A stretch of 64,000 nt of DNA, from assembly GCA_013112635.1 (NCBI GenBank), contig JABFGF010000002.1, positions 186,001 through 250,000 on the forward strand, written 5' to 3'. The notes under the pieces were generated by a model. The model was not told where the DNA came from, ran no database searches, and saw only the letters and a program-made list of their open reading frames with translations. Source of the stretch: Calditrichota bacterium. Its GTDB lineage: Bacteria > Calditrichota > Calditrichia > Calditrichales > J004. Position 1 is the first letter of the stretch. Every line of letters starts with the position of its first letter. This document shows, one piece after another, positions 36,601-44,440 of the stretch. Made by a program: the position numbers and the translations under genes.

Positions 36601-39600
36601 AAATAATCCAGGAATAAATGTTCCTTTAAGTGGCGATCGTTATCAACAATTAGGACACCTTTTTGCAGAGTTTATGGAAAAAGGTATGTCCATTTATGGT
36701 GGCGAACAACCTGCTGCTACAGTAGAAAACGTTTGTATTACCGGAGCCGCGCTCGGTTTACCTGGTACTGAACGGGTTTTTGATGATTCCAATATTGAAC
36801 GCCTTTTAAACGGCGAACAATTTATAAAACCAATCTCAAATAAATTGCGACAAGAAATTGCAGATAAAAATATTACACGCCTCGTAAAAACCGGCGGCGG
36901 TGGTCCACGTTTCGAAACCATTGATGATCCGGCCGATGTGATTAAGCTTGCCGCAAAACCAAATATTATTGATTTGGTGGATGATTTTGGGTTTCCTGAA
37001 GAGCGGATGCAGGCTTTAGATGAAGTAACCGTTTTGGCAATCGGGGCTGGACTTGATGCAATGAGGGACGCGGGAATTCCGCTAAAAATGAAATACAAAA
37101 ATACAACCACAGGAACAAAACTCCCGGACAGATGGCTTTTACCGGAACACATGCGTGATGAAACAGGTGTGATTTTCGCTTCTGCGTTTCCGGGATACGA
37201 TTCATTTGCCGATGAGATGAAACGTTTTTATAAATACCGCCAACGCACAAAAATGATTGCGGAACTAAAAAGTTTGCGTGATAAACTGGCCGGTACCAAT
37301 GGAAATGGAACAATAGAAGAAATTGATTTACGTATCCAGGAATTTGAAGACAAGGTTCATAATGAGCCTTATAATTTTGATCGCCGTTTCTTATTTAAAG
37401 TTTTATCAATGGGTCATTCACAGTTTGCAGAATATATCGGAGCCCGCGGACCAAATACACAAGTTAACTCAGCATGTGCAAGTACAACCTTGGCCATCAC
37501 AACTGCCACAGATTGGATCCAGGCAGGACGTTGTAAAAGGGTTATTGTAATTTCTGCCGATGATATCACGACAGATTCATTATTGGGCTGGTTTGGAGCC
37601 GGATTTTTGGCAACAGGTGCTGCAGCAACAGATGCTGTCGTTGAAAACGCTGCAATCCCATTTGACCGTCGTCGTCATGGCATGATAATCGGGATGGGTG
37701 GTGCTGCTCTTGTTCTTGAAGCACAATCTGCCGTTAACCAGCGAGGAATGCAGCCGATAGCTGACGTTCTGTCCACTACAATTGCGAACAGTGCTTTCCA
37801 TGGTACGCGCCTGGATGTTGACCATATTAAAGGAATAATGGAAGGTTTGATAAATCAGGCTGAAAAAAAATGGGGTGTCGACCGCTTTCAGATTGCACCT
37901 CAAACTGTTTTTGTTTCCCACGAAACTTATACGCCGGCCCGTGGTGGAAGTGCAGCCGCTGAAGTTAATGCCCTGCGCCATGTTTTTGGACCAACAGCAG
38001 ACCAGATTGTAATTGCAAACACAAAAGGTTTAACCGGCCATGCTATGGGTACCGGCATTGAAGATGTTTTAGCCATAAAAGCAATTGAAACAGGTATTGT
38101 ACCTCCAATTGCCAATTTCAAAGAAGTAGATCCCGAGCTTGGCCAACTTAATCTATCCAAAGGCGGAAAATATCCTGTGCATTATGCGCTTAGACTTGCG
38201 GCAGGATTTGGTTCACAAATAAGCATGAGCCTTACTCGATGGAGACCGACTCCTGATGGACAACAAAGACCGCCACATGAGTTGGGTTACACGTATCGAA
38301 TTACTGACCATAATATTTGGAATAACTGGATGGCCCAAATAAGTGAAAGTGCTCATCCTGAATTGGAAGTTGTAAAACGGACTTTGCGTGTAAAAGACAA
38401 TGGCGCAGGGGCAATGCCGATACCTGAAGCAGCAGTTGCTACACCGCTGCCAAAAGTAGAACCCGCACCATTACAGGTTCCTGATGTGCAGCCTGTGAGT
38501 CCTCAAAAAGATGAGCCACAACAAGAAGATGCTGTCCAAAAGAAAGTCCTGCAACTGATAGCTGAGAAAACAGGTTATCCACCGGATATGCTTGATCCCG
38601 ATTTAGACCTTGAAGCTGATCTTGGGATTGATACAGTCAAGCAAGCCGAGATGTTTGCTTCCGTGCGTGAAGAATACAACATTGAGCGTGATGATTCTGT
38701 CCAGCTGCGTGATTATAGTACACTGGCCTCGGTGATTCAATTTGTATATGATAAACGTCCGGAATTAAAACAAGAAACTGTTATTTCGGGTGTACCTGCC
38801 GTGGAACAAGAGCAAACAACTGCAACTCAGCAGCCTACAGACCAATCCGGAAATGCCGTTCAGGAAAAAGTTTTGCAATTGATTGCTGAGAAAACCGGTT
38901 ATCCACCGGACATGCTTGATCTTGATCTTGATTTGGAAGCCGATTTAGGAATTGATACAGTAAAGCAGGCAGAGATGTTTGCCTCCGTGCGTGAAGAATA
39001 TAATATTGAACGTGATGATTCCGTTCAATTGCGCGATTACAGCACCCTGGCCTCGGTGATTCAATTTGTTTTTGATAAGCGGCCTGAATTAAAACAATCG
39101 GAAGCAGCGATTTCAGCTCCCTCACCTGTAGCTGCACCTGTTACGGCACCAGTAACACAAGCCGTGTCTTCGGGAACAAACGCGGTCCAGGAACGTGTTC
39201 TGGATTTAATTTCCGAGAAAACAGGCTATCCAAAAGATATGCTCGATCTTGACCTTGACCTTGAAGCCGATCTGGGAATTGATACAGTAAAGCAGGCCGA
39301 AATGTTTGCATCTGTTCGTGAAGAATACAGCATCGAACGTCAGGAAGATATGCAGTTGAGAGAGTACAATACTCTCAATGCGGTTATCCAGTTTGTTTAT
39401 GATTTTAGACCTGATTTAAAACAAGAAACTTCGGCTCCCGCCCCGGTTGAAACTCCTGTGCAAGCAGAACCTGTACCTGAAACCCAATCTGCAAATGGCG
39501 ATGCCGTTCAGGAAAAAGTACTCGATCTGATTTCTGAGAAAACAGGTTATCCCAAAGATATGCTTGATTTGGATTTGGACCTTGAAGCCGATCTGGGAAT

Positions 39601-42334
39601 TGATACAGTAAAGCAGGCCGAAATGTTTGCATCTGTTCGTGAAGAATACAGCATCGAACGTCAGGAAGATATGCAGTTGAGAGAGTACAATACTCTCAAT
39701 GCAGTTATTCAATTTGTTTACGATTTCCGGCCAGATTTGAAAAGTGGTGGAGCAGCTATACAAAAAACAGAAAATGTTGAGACAAAAGAAGAAAAAACAA
39801 CAGCTTCTACAGCTCCCGCAATAGCCGGCAGCTTAGACGCAGCCAACCAGATTCCACGCCGTATGCCGGTTCCTGTTTTGCGTCCGGCAATCGAGCTCTG
39901 CAAAGAATCTGCTATAAAACTGAATAAAGGCAGCCGTGTTATTGTTATGCCTGATAATGGTGGTGTTGCAAAATCACTTCTGTCAAAACTTAAAAAACTT
40001 GGTGTAGAATCTTTATTAATTGAAGGCACACCGACAGCAGACGAGCTGATCAACCAGATTGAGAAATGGCAAAAAGAAGGCGATATTAAAGGTGTTTATT
40101 GGCTTTCTGCTTTGGACCATGCCGGTGAAATTAAAGACATGGATATCGAGGCCTGGCACCGGGCAATTAATATCCGCGTAAAACTTCTTTACACCACAAT
40201 GCGCACCCTGTTCGATCAAATCGCTGGCAAAGAAACATTCCTGGTATCTGCAACACGTCTTGGCGGCCAGCATGGTTATGATGATGCCGGTGCATATGCC
40301 CCGCTTGGTGGTGCTGTTAGTGGATTTACAAAATCTTTTAAACGTGAAAAGCCTGATGCACATGTAAAAGTGGTTGATTTTGAAAAAGGCCGTAAAACAA
40401 GCATTTATGCAGATCAGATTATCGCAGAGACATTATTCGATCCAGGTGCAGTTGAAATTGGTTATAAGAACAATCAGCGTTGGACAGTTGGTTTACAGGA
40501 AAAAATTGTTGAAGATCCGAATGGAGGAATGGAGCTAAATAAAAAATCCGTTTTTGTGGTTACAGGAGCTGCCGGAAGCATTACATCAGCGATTACTGCT
40601 GATCTTGCTCAAGCATCGGGCGGGATTTTTTATCTGCTAGACCTTGCACCAAAACCTGATCCAACAAACCCTGATATCATCAAGTTTAACAACGACAAAG
40701 AAGGATTAAAACGGGATATTTTCCAACGCTTAAAAGAGAGTGGTCAACGTGCTACTCCTGCTATGGTTGATAAAGAATTAGCAGGGCTGGAAAGAAGCAA
40801 CTCTGCCCTTTCTGCAATACAGGCTGTTGAAAATGCCGGCGGAAAAGCATTTTATTATAGCCTCAACCTGATGGATAATGAAGCTGTTGCAAAAGTGATT
40901 CAGGAAGTGGAGAAAACGTATGGCAGGATTGATGTGCTTCTCCATGCAGGTGGGCTGGAAATAAGCCGCTCATTAGCCGATAAAGAAGCAAAAGAGTATG
41001 ACTTGGTTTTTGATGTAAAAAGTGATGGCTGGTTTAATTTACTATCTGCAATTGGTGAGATGCCTCTTTCTGCTGCAATAGTTTTCAGCTCCATTGCCGG
41101 ACGTTTTGGAAATGCCGGGCAAACCGACTACAGTGCAGCCAACGATCTGCTTTGTAAAAGTATATCCAGTTTCCGCAGTACAAAACCGGAAACACGCGGA
41201 ATTGCATTTGACTGGACAGCCTGGGGTGGAATTGGCATGGCCGTTCGCGGATCTATTCCCACAATAATGAAAGCGGCCGGAATTGATATGCTGCCTCCGG
41301 AAGCCGGCATCCCAATGATTCGTAGGGAGCTTACATCCGGTAACAATCGCGGTGAGTTTTTAGTTGCCCAAAGCCTCGGGATAATGATGCAGGAATTTGA
41401 CGAAAGCGGTGGACTTGATCTTGCTAAAGCACAAAAACCTGCATTAAATGGAATCATGACCGGCAAGGTGAGCGGACTAGGGCTTTATTCCGGGCTGGAA
41501 ATTGAGACATCATTTAATCCCAAAGAACAGCCATTCCTTTTTGATCACCAGATAAACGGTACGCCTGTTCTGCCTGGTGTAATGGGTATTGAGGCTATGA
41601 CGGAAGCAGCAAAATATCTCTTTCCGGACTGGCATGTTACATCGGTTGAGAATGTTAGTTTTATGTCTCCATTTAAGTTCTATAAAAACGAAGAGCGAAC
41701 CGTAAAAGTGAACGCTCAGTTAACGATGCAAGGAAATAAAATCATTGCCGATTGCAGCTTATCGGGTTCACGAAAGTTACATGGTCAGGATGCTGAACAA
41801 ATTACAAAACATTTTTCAGCCAGAATTATTTTGGACAAAACAGCAAACAAATCACAAAAAATAAAAGCTCCTGCAAAAGCTGGCAAAAAGAAGGTAATTG
41901 CAGAAGATATTTATAAGCTTTATTTTCACGGTCCGGCTTACCAGGTTATTGAGCAAAGTTGGTTAACCAAAGATAATATAGTAGGGTCATTTAAATCCAT
42001 GCTACCTGCAAACCATTCTCCTAAGCAAAAAGTTTCTATAGCCATGCCAAGGCTTATTGAACTTTGTTTCCAGACAGCAGGAATTTTTGAAATGGGTAAA
42101 CAGGAGCGAATGGGGCTTCCTTACCAAATAAAACAGCTTAACTTTTATGCGCCTATCGGGGAGAATAAAAAGAAATTAAATGCGGTTATAAATGAAGGAG
42201 AAAATGGAAATTTTGATGCAAAAGTAGTTGACTCTTCCGGAACTGTTTATCTTTCATTGGAAGGTTACAGGACAATGCAAATGCCGGATGCAATAGATGC
42301 GGATTTGTTGAAACCACTAAAAGAAATAATGTAA
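33656..42334 (+). CDS. Type I polyketide / Pfa-like secondary-lipid synthase, KS-AT-KS-ACPx4-KR-DH
   Basis: 2,892 residues, preceded by GGAGA. KS1 (about 7-460) has its Cys in DAACASA (near 217) and His in EGHGTST and NIGHLKA. A malonyl-type AT (about 595-925) has GQGSQYVNM, GHSLGEYGALV (Ser near 696) and SHAFHT. KS2 (about 1010-1560) is divergent but complete: NSACASTTL (Cys near 1273), SHETYTPARGGSAA and KGLTGHAMGTG. Proline-rich linkers separate four ACPs with LGIDTVKQAE near residues 1655, 1763, 1871 and 1978; their attachment residue is Thr in place of the usual Ser. KR (about 2295-2560) has VTGAAGS and FSSIAGRFGNAGQTDYSAAN. A hot-dog dehydratase (about 2620-2870) has FDHQINGTPVLPGVMGIEAM. 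Tandem ACPs recall PfaA of polyunsaturated fatty acid synthesis. No enoyl reductase or phosphopantetheinyl transferase is nearby. Confidence 0.9.
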   Translation: MKKSNHKAIAIVGLGAIMPDAGDAKTFWQNIKQSKYSISEVRPDRWDIKKYFDPDPKAPDRSYTKIGGWVHDFDWQPLKWKMPIPPKVGDQMDYTQKWAIMGAREALMDFGFPERKLNHERTAVIFGNAMSGDLHLYSAARILFPEIEEQLVNAKTFTGLSAEQRKNILEELRTNVGNRYAPITEDTMPGELSNIVAGRIAALYDFKGPNYIADAACASAMAAMSAAIEGLEQGDYDTVLTGGIDANMSASSYIKFCKIGALSATGTRPYDQGADGFVMGEGAAVFLLKRLADAEKDGDKIYAVIRGIGGSSDGKGKGITAPNPAGQKFAIERGWENAGVSPSTAGMIEGHGTSTRVGDAGELTALNMVFDPLNLKPGSIALGSVKSNIGHLKAAAGSAGVFKMAMALHDKVLPPSLNFQKPNLTIDFNKTPFAVNTQLRDWDLNGHEVRRGGVSAFGFGGTNFHTVLEEYIPGKITSEIEREEKTTVAVGNIPSQKTEARNPIQGAMVIGGATDAEVTNRLKSVLIDAENGKTPKISAPQQSDLDADVRLAIDYKDAAELADKSARALKAFESGQERRWKALQGKGIFLGKGPKPKVAFIYPGQGSQYVNMLKSLNDTEKIVANTFRESDATMTPLLGKPLTDYIFVNDNDEAIKKAEEDLKQTEITQPAVLTSDIALTRMLDSFGMKPDMVMGHSLGEYGALVASGILDFGHALKAVSARGTEMSKISVDDNGLMAAILGPLDEIRNVVEKIDGYVVIANINSNKQAVIGGETKAVNAAVKAFQEKGINAQLIPVSHAFHTKIIASASGPLGRVLAGMDMQPPKVPIISNVTGEFYPQGGKEIVPDIIDLLSRQVASPVQFVKGLKTLHNDGARVFVEVGPKRALTGFAEDVLGGKDGDILSLSTNHPKNGDIVSLNRALCGLYSCGHGVGLPEEKQDVQPIQNQHTISQPAQPVAAFQQPAAQAKPNPAQTPPEKGNNLNNPGINVPLSGDRYQQLGHLFAEFMEKGMSIYGGEQPAATVENVCITGAALGLPGTERVFDDSNIERLLNGEQFIKPISNKLRQEIADKNITRLVKTGGGGPRFETIDDPADVIKLAAKPNIIDLVDDFGFPEERMQALDEVTVLAIGAGLDAMRDAGIPLKMKYKNTTTGTKLPDRWLLPEHMRDETGVIFASAFPGYDSFADEMKRFYKYRQRTKMIAELKSLRDKLAGTNGNGTIEEIDLRIQEFEDKVHNEPYNFDRRFLFKVLSMGHSQFAEYIGARGPNTQVNSACASTTLAITTATDWIQAGRCKRVIVISADDITTDSLLGWFGAGFLATGAAATDAVVENAAIPFDRRRHGMIIGMGGAALVLEAQSAVNQRGMQPIADVLSTTIANSAFHGTRLDVDHIKGIMEGLINQAEKKWGVDRFQIAPQTVFVSHETYTPARGGSAAAEVNALRHVFGPTADQIVIANTKGLTGHAMGTGIEDVLAIKAIETGIVPPIANFKEVDPELGQLNLSKGGKYPVHYALRLAAGFGSQISMSLTRWRPTPDGQQRPPHELGYTYRITDHNIWNNWMAQISESAHPELEVVKRTLRVKDNGAGAMPIPEAAVATPLPKVEPAPLQVPDVQPVSPQKDEPQQEDAVQKKVLQLIAEKTGYPPDMLDPDLDLEADLGIDTVKQAEMFASVREEYNIERDDSVQLRDYSTLASVIQFVYDKRPELKQETVISGVPAVEQEQTTATQQPTDQSGNAVQEKVLQLIAEKTGYPPDMLDLDLDLEADLGIDTVKQAEMFASVREEYNIERDDSVQLRDYSTLASVIQFVFDKRPELKQSEAAISAPSPVAAPVTAPVTQAVSSGTNAVQERVLDLISEKTGYPKDMLDLDLDLEADLGIDTVKQAEMFASVREEYSIERQEDMQLREYNTLNAVIQFVYDFRPDLKQETSAPAPVETPVQAEPVPETQSANGDAVQEKVLDLISEKTGYPKDMLDLDLDLEADLGIDTVKQAEMFASVREEYSIERQEDMQLREYNTLNAVIQFVYDFRPDLKSGGAAIQKTENVETKEEKTTASTAPAIAGSLDAANQIPRRMPVPVLRPAIELCKESAIKLNKGSRVIVMPDNGGVAKSLLSKLKKLGVESLLIEGTPTADELINQIEKWQKEGDIKGVYWLSALDHAGEIKDMDIEAWHRAINIRVKLLYTTMRTLFDQIAGKETFLVSATRLGGQHGYDDAGAYAPLGGAVSGFTKSFKREKPDAHVKVVDFEKGRKTSIYADQIIAETLFDPGAVEIGYKNNQRWTVGLQEKIVEDPNGGMELNKKSVFVVTGAAGSITSAITADLAQASGGIFYLLDLAPKPDPTNPDIIKFNNDKEGLKRDIFQRLKESGQRATPAMVDKELAGLERSNSALSAIQAVENAGGKAFYYSLNLMDNEAVAKVIQEVEKTYGRIDVLLHAGGLEISRSLADKEAKEYDLVFDVKSDGWFNLLSAIGEMPLSAAIVFSSIAGRFGNAGQTDYSAANDLLCKSISSFRSTKPETRGIAFDWTAWGGIGMAVRGSIPTIMKAAGIDMLPPEAGIPMIRRELTSGNNRGEFLVAQSLGIMMQEFDESGGLDLAKAQKPALNGIMTGKVSGLGLYSGLEIETSFNPKEQPFLFDHQINGTPVLPGVMGIEAMTEAAKYLFPDWHVTSVENVSFMSPFKFYKNEERTVKVNAQLTMQGNKIIADCSLSGSRKLHGQDAEQITKHFSARIILDKTANKSQKIKAPAKAGKKKVIAEDIYKLYFHGPAYQVIEQSWLTKDNIVGSFKSMLPANHSPKQKVSIAMPRLIELCFQTAGIFEMGKQERMGLPYQIKQLNFYAPIGENKKKLNAVINEGENGNFDAKVVDSSGTVYLSLEGYRTMQMPDAIDADLLKPLKEIM
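39257..39702 (+). repeat. 125-base perfect direct repeat in ACP3 and ACP4
   Basis: Bases 39257-39381 and 39578-39702 are identical, 321 bases (107 codons) apart, and cover the core of the third and fourth acyl carrier domains. ACP1 and ACP2 encode nearly the same protein as each other but differ in codons. The perfect repeat implies a recent duplication or gene conversion and is a spot where the ACP number could change or an assembly could collapse. Confidence 0.93.
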
Positions 42335-42504
42335 AGATTGTACTATAATTGTTAAAAAATTGTCATCCACCGACTGGTCAGTATTTATAACCTGTATGTT
42401 TTAAAAGGGAATCCAAAACACAAATAAGTTTCCTATATAAGCACGCAGGTTGAGATGTCGGCTTGCCCCTGAGTTACAAAAAGTAGTAGGATTTTAAATA
42501 AAAA

Positions 42505-42539
42505 AAGCCCGCACATGCCGGGAAGAATTGTGCAGGCTT
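42505..42539 (-). terminator. Intrinsic terminator between convergent genes
   Basis: AAGCCCGCACA (42505-42515) pairs with TGTGCAGGCTT (42529-42539) apart from one C/A mismatch, around a 13-base loop. On the minus strand it is followed by seven T's, 24 bases past the stop of the gene ending at 42563. On the plus strand it lies 170 bases after the synthase and has only a later T-run. The rest of the 228-base gap shows nothing. Confidence 0.8.
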
Positions 42540-42562
42540 GGGGTCTTTCGAGGTTTTTTATC

Positions 42563-43012
42563 TTAGAATGCTAAGCTTAAATATGCATCATCTACAATCT
42601 TTGTAACTTTCTCTTTGTCATCATTGTCGTATGCAAAAACGATTGATTCAATTGTGGATTTAATTATCTCATTTTTTTCAAATTTGTAAATCCTTTTAAG
42701 AAAATCAATGGCCCAATCATTTTTCATTTTGTATAAAGTTATTAAGGAAAGCCTGCGGATATTTAGATTATTATTATTTCTAAACTCACGCATAACATCA
42801 TAAACAGCATTTCGGTTATCAATGCTCAAGTTTTCACTATGTTTGATAATTAGTTGCATTGCGGATAACTTTACACCCATATTTTCGGATTTTAACGAAG
42901 ATTTAAGATTATCGCTGAACAGGTCCCAATCTACTTGGTCATTATTTGGTACCGCAAAAGCAAATGATGAAAGCAAACTTACTATTAAAAAGGTAACTAA
43001 AAATTTTCTCAT
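42563..43012 (-). CDS. Periplasmic HEAT-like helical protein, unknown
   Basis: 149 residues. A clear signal peptide (MRKFLVTFLIVSLLSSFAFA) is followed by paired helices (VKLSAMQLIIKHSEN, AVYDVMREF, LNIRRLSLITLYKMKNDWAI, IKSTIESIVFAYDN) with the spacing of HEAT-type repeats. It is a small exported helical protein without a catalytic motif. AAGGAG lies six bases before the ATG, and a terminator follows the stop, so it is a monocistronic gene. It is probably a binding or scaffold protein. Confidence 0.72.
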   Translation of the reverse strand: MRKFLVTFLIVSLLSSFAFAVPNNDQVDWDLFSDNLKSSLKSENMGVKLSAMQLIIKHSENLSIDNRNAVYDVMREFRNNNNLNIRRLSLITLYKMKNDWAIDFLKRIYKFEKNEIIKSTIESIVFAYDNDDKEKVTKIVDDAYLSLAF

Positions 43013-43166
43013 AACAACTCCTTGTTTTAAGGCTTGTTTAAATTTGTTTTGAGGTTCTTTACGCGAGTTGTTATTCTAATGTTACATTTTATTTTAAAAA
43101 AAATTTGCTTTTTATGATTTTATCATTTTTGATTGTAAACATTACAATGCAAAGAGGTCTGGTTTA

Positions 43167-43658
43167 ATGAAGTTAGAAATTCGTACTGCAATAAAAGAGG
43201 ATTGTCCTTTAGTATTAGATTTTATAAGGGATTTAGCAAAATATGAAAATCTTGAACATGAAGTAATTGCCGATGTTACAAAACTGGAGAGAACTCTTTT
43301 TTCAAAAAATGCATTTGCTGAAGTTTTTTTGGGATATGAAAATGATAAACCTGTTTGTTTTGCCCTGATTTTTAAAAACTATTCAACTTTTTTAGCAAAA
43401 CCCGGAATCTATTTAGAAGATTTATTTGTAAAAGAAGAATCTCGAGGAAAAGGTTATGGCAAACAAATGCTAGCATTTTTAGCCAAACTCGCTGTTGAAA
43501 GAGATTGTGGAAGACTGGAATGGTCGGTACTCGACTGGAACAAACCAGCTATTAATTTTTATGAAAGCCTGGGAGCAATTGCTATGAAAGAGTGGTTTGG
43601 TTTTCGGATGACAGAGACTGCATTAAATAAACTGGCAGATAGTATCGATGAGAAATAA
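43167..43658 (+). CDS. GNAT family N-acetyltransferase (diamine acetyltransferase-like)
   Basis: 163 residues. The acetyl-CoA-binding motif A is intact: YLEDLFVKEESRGKGYGKQM, with the Q/RxxGxG/A pattern. The protein starts with IRTAIKEDCPLVLDFIRDLA, then YENLEHEV, and continues RLEWSVLDWNKPAINFYESL then GA. The layout is that of spermidine/spermine N1-acetyltransferase (SSAT) relatives and of PaiA-like enzymes. It probably acetylates a polyamine or small amine, but the substrate is unproven. Its last 11 bases overlap the following membrane protease gene, so the two are co-transcribed. Confidence 0.9.
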   Translation: MKLEIRTAIKEDCPLVLDFIRDLAKYENLEHEVIADVTKLERTLFSKNAFAEVFLGYENDKPVCFALIFKNYSTFLAKPGIYLEDLFVKEESRGKGYGKQMLAFLAKLAVERDCGRLEWSVLDWNKPAINFYESLGAIAMKEWFGFRMTETALNKLADSIDEK

Positions 43659-44409
43659 TTTTCAATTTCAACTTAGCCCAATATTCTTAATACTTGTTGG
43701 AACCTGCCTTTTTTCAGCAACTCAGCTATCAGATAATTCAGAAAATATTGGTATCTGGACTTTTATTTTTGTAATCAGTGGCTGGATAATTTCTTTGAGC
43801 CTGCATGAATTTGGCCACGCCTATACAGCATTTCGTTTTGGAGATAAAAGTGTTGAAGAAAAAGGCTACCTTACTTTAAATCCGCTAAAATACACAAACC
43901 TGTTAATGAGCATAATCATGCCTGTGGTATTTTTAATGATGGGTGGAATTGGTTTTCCCGGTGGTGCAGTTTATATAAATATGGCAGCAATAAAAACAAA
44001 CAAAGAAAAAAGCTTAGTATCGGCAGCAGGCCCGATTGCAACTTTACTTTTTGCAATAATTTTAATATTTCCATTCTTCTTTGGCATGGCCGATGCGAGT
44101 TATAACCGACCATTTTGGGCTGCCCTTTCACTTTTGGCCCTTTTGCAAATCAGTGCCCTGTTTTTAAACTTACTTCCCATACCGGGCTTGGATGGATTTG
44201 GTATTTTTGAACATTTTCTAAATAAAAATTTGAGATTAAAACTGCACAAGCTTTCAGGATTATTTTTCCTGGCAATATTTTTCCTTCTCTTCAATGATAC
44301 TCCGGTAAGTGAAATCTTTTGGGTATCAATTGCTCAAACAGCAAAATTTTTAGGGATTGATTTTTCCCTGGTTCGCGAAGGGTACCAAATATTTACATTT
44401 TGGAATTGA
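43648..44409 (+). CDS. Site-2 protease-like M50 family membrane protein
   Basis: 253 residues with about six membrane helices. The zinc-binding HExxH is in SLHEFGHAYTAFRFGD (His near 53 and 57), and the third ligand motif NLLPIPGLDGFGIFE is present at about residues 173-187. GGIGFPGGAVYIN and GPIATLLFAI are also typical of this short M50B group without a PDZ domain. These proteases cleave within membranes. The target is unknown; it shares an 11-base overlap with the acetyltransferase gene. Confidence 0.9.
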   Translation: MRNNFQFQLSPIFLILVGTCLFSATQLSDNSENIGIWTFIFVISGWIISLSLHEFGHAYTAFRFGDKSVEEKGYLTLNPLKYTNLLMSIIMPVVFLMMGGIGFPGGAVYINMAAIKTNKEKSLVSAAGPIATLLFAIILIFPFFFGMADASYNRPFWAALSLLALLQISALFLNLLPIPGLDGFGIFEHFLNKNLRLKLHKLSGLFFLAIFFLLFNDTPVSEIFWVSIAQTAKFLGIDFSLVREGYQIFTFWN

Positions 44410-44440
44410 GTAAGGCCTTCGAGCTAAAATCTATATATTT

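Noticed and set aside
37466-37480. Second ketosynthase as a chain-length factor (CLF) as in PfaC
   Set aside because: It keeps the active Cys (NSACAST) and both histidine motifs, which CLFs lose.
32092-42300. Long opposite-strand frames within the acyl-CoA dehydrogenase and synthase genes
   Set aside because: They lack ribosome sites and family motifs, and follow from codon bias of the true genes.
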